Shown: positions 1 to 8,480 of the stretch, piece after piece
Layout of the letters: each line of letters starts with the position of its first letter
Numbering within the stretch: the first letter of the stretch is position 1
Assembly (NCBI RefSeq): GCF_025154075.1
Contig: NZ_JAOAMU010000002.1
Location: 752,775-816,774 of the forward strand
Source: Chryseobacterium herbae
GTDB lineage: Bacteria > Bacteroidota > Bacteroidia > Flavobacteriales > Weeksellaceae
Reading direction: 5' to 3'
DNA length: 64,000 bases
Translations under genes and position numbers: made by a program
The notes under the pieces: model-generated
Told to the model about the DNA's origin: nothing
The model's input: the letters and a program-made list of their open reading frames with translations, nothing else
The model's database searches: none

Positions 1-1262
1 GATCTAATGTTGCCGGTCAACTAGGTGACGGAACGACAAGCTCAAAAAATACCCCAACACAAATAGGAACCGGAAATAATTGGCTGAAAGTAGCTGCCGG
101 AAGTAGTCATACTGTTGCCATCAAAACAAATGGTACGATATGGACATGGGGAAGTAATCAAAATGGTCAATTGGGTGATGGTACCACAGTCACTAAAACG
201 ATACCTACACAAATAGGAACCGCAACAGACTGGGTAAGCATCTCTGCCGGGACTAGTTATACATTAGGAATCAAATCGGATGGAACACTATGGGCCTGGG
301 GATTTAATTATTATGGGGTATTAGGAGATGGTACAACCATCAGTAGAAACGTACCGGTACAAATCGGGACTGCAAACGATTGGAAAATAATCACAGCAGG
401 CACTGAACATACTCTTGCCATCAAAACGAATGGAACACTATGGGGTTGGGGAAATACCAGTTATGGACGATTGGGTGAAGGAACTACGACTTCAACTTCA
501 ACAATACTATCAACCCCTACTCAAATAGGAACCGCTACAGATTGGAAAAGTGTGAGTGCAGGATCTTTTCATTCGTTAGGAATGAAAACAGATGGAGCGT
601 TATGGGGCTGGGGAGAAAATTTTGAAGGGCAATTAGGTGATGGAACCTCAACCCTTAGAAGCACTCCAACAAGAATCGGAACCGCAACAGACTGGAAACA
701 TGTGGCTACTAACCATTTTCATTCGTCTGTGGGAATTAAAACAGATGGAACACTTTGGGCGTGGGGTAGAAATACTTATGGGCAATTAGGTGATGGGACT
801 AAAATCGCCAGACCTATTCCCACTCAAATAGGAACAGCTACTGATAGAAAAATTGTTGCAGCAGGGGAATATACTACACTTGCTATAAATACCAATGGAT
901 TTTTGTCAGCCACCGGTCGTAATGAAAATGGGCAGATAGGAGATGGCACAAATGTTCAAAAAACAATTTTCACACCTATTGGCTGTCCTACAGGTATTGT
1001 TTTAAGAACTGAGGAAGTTTCAACACAGAAAGATCAGCTGAAAGTCTACCCGAATCCGGTACATGATATCCTGACGGTTTCTTTTGATCAAAAGATTCTT
1101 TCCGTTACGGTTTACAATATGGCGGGGCAACAGGTACTTACTAAAACGATCAACGACACTAAAGGAACCATTGATGTTTCTGCTTTCGCATCAGGAGTTT
1201 ATCTGGTGAAAGTCAATGCAGTCAATGATTTTGTAAAAACAGTAAAAGTGATCAAGCGATAA
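1..1262 (+). CDS. RCC1-repeat protein with T9SS sorting domain (5' truncated)
   Basis: The frame is open from the window edge, so the gene starts upstream; the first ATG at 171 is internal because RCC1 repeats already run before it. About six repeats of roughly 50 residues are visible, each with G-D-G-T-T, P-T-Q-I-G-T and a closing L-W-x-W-G motif. This is the RCC1/BNR type that folds into a beta-propeller. The last ~75 residues (from VYPNPV) match a Por/T9SS type A sorting domain, so the protein is probably secreted across the outer membrane and attached or released at the surface. The ligand is unknown. A strong terminator follows the stop. Confidence 0.9.
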   Translation, partial: SNVAGQLGDGTTSSKNTPTQIGTGNNWLKVAAGSSHTVAIKTNGTIWTWGSNQNGQLGDGTTVTKTIPTQIGTATDWVSISAGTSYTLGIKSDGTLWAWGFNYYGVLGDGTTISRNVPVQIGTANDWKIITAGTEHTLAIKTNGTLWGWGNTSYGRLGEGTTTSTSTILSTPTQIGTATDWKSVSAGSFHSLGMKTDGALWGWGENFEGQLGDGTSTLRSTPTRIGTATDWKHVATNHFHSSVGIKTDGTLWAWGRNTYGQLGDGTKIARPIPTQIGTATDRKIVAAGEYTTLAINTNGFLSATGRNENGQIGDGTNVQKTIFTPIGCPTGIVLRTEEVSTQKDQLKVYPNPVHDILTVSFDQKILSVTVYNMAGQQVLTKTINDTKGTIDVSAFASGVYLVKVNAVNDFVKTVKVIKR

Positions 1263-1302
1263 GCATTATCATGGTAGTGCGGAAGCAGGATCTATAAAAA
1301 AT

Positions 1303-1336
1303 AGCGTCACTTATTTGTAAGTGGCGCTGTTTTTTT
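1303..1336 (+). terminator. Rho-independent terminator
   Basis: An 11-bp stem (AGCGTCACTTA with TAAGTGGCGCT, one G-T pair) encloses a 4-base loop and is followed by seven T. It lies 40 bases after the RCC1 gene stop and should end that transcript. Confidence 0.8.
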
Positions 1337-1401
1337 AAAACGAATCGCTATTTTTAAGACATCAAAAAACAAAAACAATAACCGTTAAAAAATTAAAAAT
1401 C

Positions 1402-1812
1402 ATGAAAAAAATAGGAATCATTGGTTTCCTTCTCTTCAGCTTTTCCGTTGCAAGTGCACAAACCATCGAATCGGGAAGCCGCAGCACGACAGGCTACATC
1501 AAATCCGACGGAACCATTGAAAACAGTAGCCGTTCCACCGTCGGGTACATCAAGTCGGACGGAACCATCGAGAATAAAAGCCGCTCGACCATCGGTTATA
1601 TCAAAAGCGACGGCACCATTGAAAACAGCAGCCGTTCTACGGTAGGGTACGTTAAAAAAGACGGAACCATAGAAAACAGCAGCCGTTCAACCATTGGTTA
1701 CATCAAAGACGATGGAACGGTAGAAAACAGCAGTCGCAGTACTATAGGCTATGCCAGAGGAATTAAAAAAGAGTGGGCAGCAGTAGTTTATTTCTTTTTT
1801 AAGTTAGATTAA
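1402..1812 (+). CDS. Secreted 17-residue tandem repeat protein (5-fold beta-flower type)
   Basis: A 136-aa protein with a signal peptide ending near Ala19-Gln20. It consists of five full 17-residue repeats (pattern S-R-S-T-x-G-Y-I-K-S-D-G-T-I-E-N-S) plus a partial sixth, then a short aromatic tail. The regular spacing and the G-Y/D-G turns fit a small closed beta-repeat fold; 'five-fold beta-flower protein' is a name I recall for this family in Flavobacteriia. The role is unknown. The start is the ATG giving a typical MKK signal peptide. It stands alone, with no gene partner in operon distance. Confidence 0.85.
   Translation: MKKIGIIGFLLFSFSVASAQTIESGSRSTTGYIKSDGTIENSSRSTVGYIKSDGTIENKSRSTIGYIKSDGTIENSSRSTVGYVKKDGTIENSSRSTIGYIKDDGTVENSSRSTIGYARGIKKEWAAVVYFFFKLD
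1477..1752 (+). repeat. 51-bp in-gene tandem repeat (5.4 copies)
   Basis: Each 51-bp unit encodes one 17-residue repeat. The peptide is nearly invariant, but the copies use different synonymous codons for the same Ser, Asp, Gly and Ile positions, so the DNA copies have diverged while the peptide has been kept. Confidence 0.9.
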
Positions 1813-1960
1813 TCATCTGCTTTGTAAAGACGAAATGAACCCATTGAGTGGATCAGTTCAAAAATCCGGGCTTTTATTCAATGAAATTACACCTCGTTCC
1901 GGATCAATGATTACATCGCCGCTTTAAACCCTATGTTGAAAGATCATAAATAATAAAAAG

Positions 1961-2368
1961 ATGAAACTGAATATTTCTTACCATCTTGAGGAAACACGTT
2001 TTATATTGCATATAGAAATAACCAACGATACCGATAAGGAAAGGAGTTTTTACTGTTATAATGACACGGGTGGATTGGCCAGGAATGGAATAAGGCTTTT
2101 TAATGCAAACCATGAGCAGGCAGAGCCCTATGAAAGAGCTTTTATCTCACCTCTATATACCGGTGAGCAGGTGCGCGCTGATGTATTGACTCCCAATGAA
2201 ACCGGGCAGTTTGAATTACCGGCTAAGATTTTAGAAGAAGACGGTGAACTGATTTTATCTTTCAAAGGAATTTCATTCAGGATTGTGAGGGGTGAAAAAT
2301 TTTATATCACGTTTAATTTTTTAGGAGCGATATCTAACTTGCTGGAAGTCGTGGCTGAATCTGAATAA
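1961..2368 (+). CDS. Hypothetical 135-aa protein
   Basis: I do not recognise this family. There is no signal peptide or membrane segment. The sequence alternates short hydrophobic and charged stretches typical of an all-beta domain of about 130 residues. It lies 22 bases before another orphan gene on the same strand, so the two are probably co-transcribed. Cytoplasmic location is inferred. Start chosen at the only ATG in a suitable place, after an A-rich leader. Confidence 0.7.
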   Translation: MKLNISYHLEETRFILHIEITNDTDKERSFYCYNDTGGLARNGIRLFNANHEQAEPYERAFISPLYTGEQVRADVLTPNETGQFELPAKILEEDGELILSFKGISFRIVRGEKFYITFNFLGAISNLLEVVAESE

Positions 2369-2390
2369 TCATATCAAAAACAAAGCTTCA

Positions 2391-3056
2391 ATGGATAAGA
2401 ACACCCTAGTTTATATAGATTTAGAAGACAGGTTAACAAAAAAATACTATCGTGAAATCGTTGAAAAAGCTTTAGCGCGGGCCAAAGAAGAATATGAGCA
2501 ATTCCCCGATGATCCCATGAACATTTCTTTTTACCGTCAATTGCTGGATATAAAAAAAACGGTTATTGATGAGCATACAATATATGTGGAAGATGAAGCG
2601 TATCAAAAATATCCAATGGCCATCATGGTTGTAAGGAATTTTCTCGGTGAAGAATCCAATACAGAGTATGCAAAAATGCTGCAAGATATCGTTTGGGGCA
2701 TATCATTATATCCTGCTATGATTGAAAATATCAAAATAATCAGACGAAAATTATTTGACGGAGAAGAAGAAAAAGCTCTCAAACATGTTTTTGCAATTGA
2801 AAATCAAACGTTCAAACTGATGGATTTTTACAACCATCCATTACGAGAATTAAAAAAAGAAATAGGGGGGAGAAGTTTTAATATCATCATGAAAGAAAGC
2901 AAGTTCAGTCTGGTTAATAGCTTTGTTGAAAAGTATCTCTCTGAACATGGATTGGAAATTCATTATGTAAAGAAAAATGAGGCTATCTATCTGTTTTCCT
3001 ATGGAGAATATCAACCGGGAAGGTATCTGTTGTTTTTAGAAGGTATCTGTCATTAA
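2391..3056 (+). CDS. Hypothetical 221-aa protein
   Basis: Unrecognised. It is rich in charged residues and mostly helical by eye, with no signal peptide or membrane segment. It follows the preceding orphan gene closely, as in an operon. Its extreme C terminus is encoded by sequence holding two copies of aggtatctgt at 20-bp spacing, so the last residues may come from a small duplication that shifted the frame. Function unknown; pairs of small cytoplasmic orphans like this are often immunity or effector-accessory genes, but nothing here proves it. Confidence 0.7.
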   Translation: MDKNTLVYIDLEDRLTKKYYREIVEKALARAKEEYEQFPDDPMNISFYRQLLDIKKTVIDEHTIYVEDEAYQKYPMAIMVVRNFLGEESNTEYAKMLQDIVWGISLYPAMIENIKIIRRKLFDGEEEKALKHVFAIENQTFKLMDFYNHPLRELKKEIGGRSFNIIMKESKFSLVNSFVEKYLSEHGLEIHYVKKNEAIYLFSYGEYQPGRYLLFLEGICH

Positions 3057-3158
3057 GTAGTGTGAGAAAAACGGGTTTGGCAGAAAAAAGAAACTGTATA
3101 ATTTTTGTGGACGAAATAAAAAAGAGTGTACCCCGCTGCATGATTAGCAGAAATTCGA

Positions 3159-3839
3159 TTAATAATACTCAAATTCTCTTTGTATTTTTTGTTGTAGCGT
3201 TCCATGATCATCCACTAATTCTTCATAAACAGAATTTCCATGGGAGTCTAGCTTTATATTTTTATAGAGAAGCTTGGACTTTTTGTGATTAATTAAATCC
3301 TCAAAAAGCACTTCACTTTTTATAGCATCGGTGTAAGTGTAAATAATGACATTTTTAATCGGGGTTCCATTAAAATGTCCGGTTTCTTCTGTTTTTATAA
3401 GGCGGTTATTTTTGTCCAGATACAATAACTTATCGAGAGACATGACGGTAATCTCAGAATTTGAAACCCTTCTGTACAACGAATCGGAAACTTTCTCAAA
3501 ATAGCCTTTAGCTTGTACGTTTTTGTTTTCAGCATTAATGGTTTCGAAATGGCGTTTAGCTTTATCCTTTGAATCATAGATAATAACGTCACTAATCAGT
3601 CTTTTACCTGGAAATTGGCTTTTGCCTAAATTATGACTTTCAATTCTTGTCAGAAAACCGTCTTTATCAAAATAAGAAATACTTTTATCCACATTCTGAT
3701 TGGCAAAAGTGACCATCTCCGTAATCTTTTTAGGATGCCCAACATAGTTAGAAAATGTCAGATCATTAACGATTGATTTTTCCTGACAGCTGACAAGGGC
3801 ATATAATAGAATAAACAGATAACTCAATTTTAGGTTCAT
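3159..3839 (-). CDS. Hypothetical lipoprotein
   Basis: A 226-aa protein with a lipoprotein signal: hydrophobic N terminus and lipobox L-V-S-C with Cys18. The mature part has repeated short 'Y-x-x-D-G/N-x-x-x' stretches and ends in an aromatic strand (E-F-E-Y-Y), a texture common in Bacteroidota envelope lipoproteins with antiparallel strands. I cannot assign a family. Monocistronic, facing away from the next gene. Confidence 0.75.
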   Translation of the reverse strand: MNLKLSYLFILLYALVSCQEKSIVNDLTFSNYVGHPKKITEMVTFANQNVDKSISYFDKDGFLTRIESHNLGKSQFPGKRLISDVIIYDSKDKAKRHFETINAENKNVQAKGYFEKVSDSLYRRVSNSEITVMSLDKLLYLDKNNRLIKTEETGHFNGTPIKNVIIYTYTDAIKSEVLFEDLINHKKSKLLYKNIKLDSHGNSVYEELVDDHGTLQQKIQREFEYY

Positions 3840-4107
3840 AGGGAAGCGTTTGGTGTTCTATGATTTTTGATGAAGCTCAAATATAGGTAAATAGACCAGT
3901 TTATTGTTAATTCTATATGTCAATTATTACAAATAGAGTTCTCTTTACGGTTTTCCTTAATTTCTGCCTATTACTTTAATTTATATTTGAAAAAAAATTG
4001 GTCAAATAGGGGAAAAATAATCCGCGACTCTTTACATTTTGAAGTTCACAAAATTGATCAAGCTTTAAACTCCAACCGTCAATATTAACTAAAACTATTT
4101 TATTACC

Positions 4108-4929
4108 ATGATAACTTTTGCAACAATTCTAATATGTTTATTTATTGTATTTCTAGTAAATTTTTTAATAGTAGAATCTACACAAAGTAAGTTTCCCCAA
4201 AAGACCAAAACTGAAAATTTGAAATCAACAGAGAAAGCCAGACAAACAGTATTGATTTTAGGATTAGTAATGATATTTATTTCAACGTTTTATATAAATT
4301 TTTTTTATAAATCAGAAGAGGAAATATTCGCTGAAAAGGAGAGGAAAGAAGAATTAGATAAAATTTCTGTTAAAAAAATTGCAGAAGAGAATGAAATAAA
4401 ACGATTGGGACTAACTAAAAATGAAATTGAGATTTTAAATCAACATGAAATCGCTGTCAAAAATTTATCCGAGGAAGTTAAAAACGCTTATTACATATTG
4501 AAATCACAAAAATATTTTATTGATACTGAAATTATAAGATTTACTGGGTTGGCTAAAAAAACTAAAGGTTCTGAATTTGAAGATAAAGTTATAAAAACTA
4601 GAGATTCATTAGTGAAAAATGAAAAAGCAATTGGCAGAAAACAGGTTGCTGATTTAGATAAAAAACAATCCACAGAAGAATCTGAAGGACGATTAAAATA
4701 TGGAGGAGATTTTAGGAATTTATTACTTGACAGAAATTTGGATATTAAGGTTAAGGTTTTTGGAAAGAATAATAAAAAAATAAAATTAACGTATGTTCTT
4801 TTTAATGACGTATGGTTTAGAAAATTTGAAACACTGGGCTATTTTGATATGATACACGAAAAAGGCTTCACACATATTGAATTATCAGATGGTTATGGAT
4901 ATGGTAGAGGTGTGCAATATAGCAACTAA
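4108..4929 (+). CDS. Hypothetical two-TM coiled-coil membrane protein
   Basis: A 273-aa protein with two predicted membrane helices (about residues 4-23 and 49-67), then a long charged, Lys/Glu-rich helical region (about 70-190) likely to form a coiled coil, and a C-terminal ~70-residue globular part. More AT-rich than the neighbouring genes, which suggests acquired DNA. No family recognised. It is followed by a short coding-like remnant. Confidence 0.7.
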   Translation: MITFATILICLFIVFLVNFLIVESTQSKFPQKTKTENLKSTEKARQTVLILGLVMIFISTFYINFFYKSEEEIFAEKERKEELDKISVKKIAEENEIKRLGLTKNEIEILNQHEIAVKNLSEEVKNAYYILKSQKYFIDTEIIRFTGLAKKTKGSEFEDKVIKTRDSLVKNEKAIGRKQVADLDKKQSTEESEGRLKYGGDFRNLLLDRNLDIKVKVFGKNNKKIKLTYVLFNDVWFRKFETLGYFDMIHEKGFTHIELSDGYGYGRGVQYSN

Positions 4930-4940
4930 TAAATTATAGC

Positions 4941-5036
4941 ATTACCTCTCAAGAATACACCGAATATAACCACCTCACCCACGAAATGGAGCTACACTTT
5001 ATAGCCACTTACACCTTTGTTTATGTAATATTGTGA
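4941..5036 (+). pseudogene. Possible C-terminal gene remnant
   Basis: A 31-codon open stretch in a frame different from the preceding gene reads like real protein (starts I-T-S-Q-E-Y, includes N-H-L-T-H-E-M-E-L-H) and ends in TGA. It has no start codon of its own beyond an internal ATG, so at best it is the tail of a lost gene. Between it and 5183 I see only a short GC-rich hairpin (GGCGG/CCGCC) near 5090. Confidence 0.25.
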
Positions 5037-5183
5037 GAATGTTATTTTCGGTGAGGAAAGCGTTTCAGTCGGCTGCTTAATCGGCGGTGAAGCCGCCATT
5101 CTTTGCTTCTCTTAAAATCATAAAGGTCTTAAAAAACCTTTGCGTTAAAGAAAAAAAATTGTGTACTCTCTAACTTTTAAACG

Positions 5184-5214
5184 AAAAAGCCTTTCAGTTT
5201 CTGAAAGGCTTTTT
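5184..5214. terminator. Bidirectional terminator
   Basis: A stem of about 13-14 bp (AAAAAGCCTTTCAG with CTGAAAGGCTTTTT) and a 4-base loop, with A and T runs on both flanks. It lies 16 bases beyond the stop of the minus-strand 800-aa gene and should terminate it; it also works for transcripts from the left. Confidence 0.85.
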
Positions 5215-5229
5215 AATCCAAAAAACATA

Positions 5230-7632
5230 CTACTTAAAGATTTGTTGATCATACAAAAGATTATCATCTTCATCAAAACTTATGATCAGTACTTTGTATT
5301 GTTTTGCGCTGTCATTATTAAAGAATTTAATTCTTGGAGGAACGTAGTCGCTGTCAAATAAATTAGGATTCCAGTACAGGGTTTCGCGGGTGTCATTGTC
5401 AACTTTCTTGGCAGGATCATCATTATCCAGCATTTCGATAGGAAATTCCGAAGGTTGATCATAGCCTTTTATGACCGCTGAGTTGTTCTTCGGCGTTTCT
5501 TTTTCATTGCTTTTAGATTTCATATTCCCTTTCATGGTATAAATGAGAACGGCATCACCTATCAATCCTGCTCCTTTAAGGATTTTTACCATCGCAATAT
5601 TGCTTGGCGGAAGGTTGGCAATCATTGAAGGATCAGTAGGCGTTTCATCTAAATACAGCTTAGCTTGCTGGCCACGGATATAAGGGACATTGATCCCTGA
5701 ATTATTTCTTTGAAACGTTAAACCGGCAGCTCTTCCCTGGAGCCAGTCTAATATATTACTGGATCCGGCAATATGTTGGTCTTCATTGACGAAGTCGAAT
5801 ATCGTAGAATTCATAGAACTAAACATTCCGGTGGACAGTTGTTTGTCTAAGTCTTCTTTCGGATCTGTCTTTTTTCCTACTATTTTTACTTCTTCAATCT
5901 GTACATCATTATGATCTGTTTTCTTGATGTTTTTTTGAGTGTTAATGGCTCTGGAAATGGTTGGAGAAAGGGTTTTATGTTCACCGGCTTTTACCAATGT
6001 ATATTTGGTGCCGGGGAAATTGCCTTTAAATGATACGGGATTGACTAATGGTTCTATGGTGACGAATAAATTATCCGTATTAGAGTCTTTATTATCTTCT
6101 GAATTCACAAATAATGAAACATTCAAAGGTTCATCATAGTTCAGATTATCTAAATAGACATATCCGTTTTGATCCGTTTGATATTGATTAAGAGCAGCTT
6201 CACGGTTACCTAATTTCAGCATTAAACTTACGGTAGCGTTGACCAGCATGGAGCCGTTTTTAATAGGTTTTACCTTGTAAGAAAGGTATTGTTGAGAATT
6301 GGTTTTAATGGTTGGTGCAGATCCGCTAAGTACGGAATTCCAGTCAAATCTTGACCACTTTTCAGAAATAAGGAGCGCATCCAACGCTTCGGTATTGGCA
6401 GTTTTAGAAAAATATTGTGCCGGGCTGTCTATTTTTGTTGTAAAATCGCCTGTTAACCAAAGTCTGCTCAGAAGATTTTCTTCTTCCGGACTGGAGGTGC
6501 CGTCATCCTCACTGACTAAAACCGTATAATTTTTAAAATAGGACTCGGGAGAAAGATCAATGCTGTTGAAAGATCTTGGGGTTTGTTTTATGCTCTGAGC
6601 TACAATTTCTGCTTTTTCAATTTTTAACTGACCGGGTTTTACAAAACAAAGTCTTTGGGCAACCAGATTGTCCTGATCGTCAAAAATGGCTAATTGCAGA
6701 ATACAGTTAGCTCCATTGCTGATTTTTGTAGGAATAAGACTGGTCGCTTCATTGGTTAAATTGTTGATATTGGCTTTGTAAGCCAGGTGGTTATTGATGG
6801 TTCCTACAACTTTATAATTCTTAAGCTGTTGCTTTAAATTGACGCCTTTTAGGGTGTATTTAATCCCTTCTTTAGAGCTGTAAACTTCTAAATGGAGACC
6901 GCTGTCTGCAACCGGTGGCAGATCTATGGTCTGACTTTTCCCTGTATTATCCTGAATGATTGCCTGGTATTTTTTTCCTAGAGCAGGAGTTATTTTAAAA
7001 GAGGCAACATTTTTGTCAAAAGATTTAAATGTAGTTATTGGAACATTCGGGTTTTGTGCATCTATGACTTTTCCCGTCCAGTTGTCCGGCAGGGAAGTAG
7101 GACTTGATACTCTTACGGCAAATTTTGAAGGCATTCCGTTAATGAAATTCCCGCCTTCCGGAAAGGCTTTTGCAGACCAGTCGGAACTTTTAGAAATCAC
7201 CAGTGACTCAGTGGATTTAGGATTGTATACCGGAATGGTTTTAACAATCTGAAAATCTTCGTTAAAATTGGTCATGTAAGGCGTATAAGCTCTTACAAAA
7301 TAAATTTGTTCAGGAAGGTCTTCTTTCAGTTGAAAATCTCCGCTGCCTTCCCCATTGGTCAGAAGTATCGTTTTCCAGTCTATTAATTTTTTATCAGCAT
7401 TGTAGAGCTCAACAAATAGAGTAGTAGACAATGCAGAACGGTTATATCCATCAAACACAAAGCTTTTAAACCACAGTTTATCACCCGCTGCATATTGTGA
7501 TTTATCCGTAAGTAAGTATACTTTCTCCTGGTTGTAATTATTCTCAAGATTGGTAAGTGCTTTTTCTAATTTAGTCTGTGCCAGTACAGGTTGTACTATT
7601 GAAATAAGCAATACAAAGAATATATTTTTCAT
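5230..7632 (-). CDS. Surface protein with MG2-like N terminus and TonB-plug-like domain, no barrel
   Basis: 800 aa with a signal peptide (cleaved after L-A-Q, ~19). Residues ~38-130 resemble a macroglobulin MG2-type domain (Y-L-L-T-D-K-x-x-Y-x-x-G-D-x-L-W-F-K). Several beta-sandwich-like segments follow. Residues ~620-710 carry a TonB-receptor plug-like signature (D-W-L-Q-G-R-A-A-G-L, Y-I-R-G, L-Y-L-D-E, I-A-M-V-K-I-L-K-G-x-G). No 22-strand barrel follows; about 90 hydrophilic residues close the protein. Known family members are common beside or in place of Sus-like systems in Bacteroidota. Probable envelope location; ligand unknown. Monocistronic with its own terminator. Confidence 0.75.
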   Translation of the reverse strand: MKNIFFVLLISIVQPVLAQTKLEKALTNLENNYNQEKVYLLTDKSQYAAGDKLWFKSFVFDGYNRSALSTTLFVELYNADKKLIDWKTILLTNGEGSGDFQLKEDLPEQIYFVRAYTPYMTNFNEDFQIVKTIPVYNPKSTESLVISKSSDWSAKAFPEGGNFINGMPSKFAVRVSSPTSLPDNWTGKVIDAQNPNVPITTFKSFDKNVASFKITPALGKKYQAIIQDNTGKSQTIDLPPVADSGLHLEVYSSKEGIKYTLKGVNLKQQLKNYKVVGTINNHLAYKANINNLTNEATSLIPTKISNGANCILQLAIFDDQDNLVAQRLCFVKPGQLKIEKAEIVAQSIKQTPRSFNSIDLSPESYFKNYTVLVSEDDGTSSPEEENLLSRLWLTGDFTTKIDSPAQYFSKTANTEALDALLISEKWSRFDWNSVLSGSAPTIKTNSQQYLSYKVKPIKNGSMLVNATVSLMLKLGNREAALNQYQTDQNGYVYLDNLNYDEPLNVSLFVNSEDNKDSNTDNLFVTIEPLVNPVSFKGNFPGTKYTLVKAGEHKTLSPTISRAINTQKNIKKTDHNDVQIEEVKIVGKKTDPKEDLDKQLSTGMFSSMNSTIFDFVNEDQHIAGSSNILDWLQGRAAGLTFQRNNSGINVPYIRGQQAKLYLDETPTDPSMIANLPPSNIAMVKILKGAGLIGDAVLIYTMKGNMKSKSNEKETPKNNSAVIKGYDQPSEFPIEMLDNDDPAKKVDNDTRETLYWNPNLFDSDYVPPRIKFFNNDSAKQYKVLIISFDEDDNLLYDQQIFK

Positions 7633-7845
7633 AGAAATCTTAGCGCATTTTAATTCAGTGCTAATGTAATCATTTAAAGGCTTCGAGAATTGATATTTTG
7701 TTTCTTATTTCAGAAAAAAACAAAGAAATAAGATGGGTAATATATTAAACAAATCCCAACTCTCGTCAGGATTTTATTCATGCTTCAGTTTTGTACCTGA
7801 TCCACCGCAAACAATAACCTTGTTATGTTTTAGACAGAGTTGATA

Positions 7846-8391
7846 TTAAAATCGATAGCCAATACTCAATCCATACTTTGCAACCACGCCATGATCTGTT
7901 TTGTCTGCATTGAACAAAAGTTTTCCGTAGCCTGCGTTGGCTTCAAAAACCAATCCTTTCTTTGTGACCAATTTATAGCCCAGACCAGCGCCCAGTGCAA
8001 CATCATAAACATCTTTATTTTCAGTGAATGTCAGGTGGTCTGCGGAGTATATTTTTTTTCCATCAATGGACGTAAACGCTCCAAATCCTTCGACGAAAAA
8101 ACCGGAAGCATATTTTTTTCCAAAATAATATCTGTAATAGGGGGAGATGAAGTAATTCATATCCTCATTTTCTGTATTATCATAAACAAAAAATGCAGAG
8201 ATTCCCAGTGATGAATTTTTATTGAGGTGTCGTTCAAAATTTACTTCTACAGCACCGGTTAATGGCGCGATTAAATTTAATCTGATTTCATTTTTTTTCT
8301 GATAAGAATTTGCATCAGTTCCATTTTCATTTTGAGCCTTAACAGAATAAAAAGCAAACAACATGATGAATAGTAAAAAGGTTTTTTTCAT
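7846..8391 (-). CDS. DUF3575-type outer-membrane beta-barrel protein
   Basis: 181 aa with a cleavable signal peptide (V-K-A-Q, ~20) and alternating aromatic/hydrophobic strands ending in G-Y-R-F, the terminal aromatic expected for insertion by the BAM complex. Features fit DUF3575, small 8-strand barrels. It lies downstream of a membrane-bound AraC regulator on the same strand but has its own upstream element shared with the hydrolase gene at 12429, so it is probably a regulon member. Function unknown. Confidence 0.8.
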   Translation of the reverse strand: MKKTFLLFIMLFAFYSVKAQNENGTDANSYQKKNEIRLNLIAPLTGAVEVNFERHLNKNSSLGISAFFVYDNTENEDMNYFISPYYRYYFGKKYASGFFVEGFGAFTSIDGKKIYSADHLTFTENKDVYDVALGAGLGYKLVTKKGLVFEANAGYGKLLFNADKTDHGVVAKYGLSIGYRF

Positions 8392-8398
8392 AAAAAAT

Positions 8399-8440
8399 TA
8401 ATTTGAATTATTTAAATGCAAAACTCAAATAATTCAAATT
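8399..8440 (-). promoter_or_regulatory. Inverted-repeat operator/promoter before the barrel gene
   Basis: A perfect 14-bp inverted repeat (AATTTGAATTATTT / AAATAATTCAAATT) with a 13-bp spacer. The half next to the start codon (8399-8423, read on the minus strand: TTTTGCATTT, then A, then AATAATTCAAATTA) matches 12398-12422 at 24 of 25 positions and sits at nearly the same distance from the start codon (7 versus 6 bases). The TTTTGC part resembles a Bacteroidota -7 box. Confidence 0.6.
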
Positions 8441-8480
8441 AGGACGGGTTCCAAAAGCTTAAAAATGGAGAAAATGGTAC

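Noticed and set aside
3062..3292. 76-aa open frame on the plus strand
   Set aside because: Overlaps the 3' end of the lipoprotein gene on the other strand and has no ribosome-site or protein-like features.
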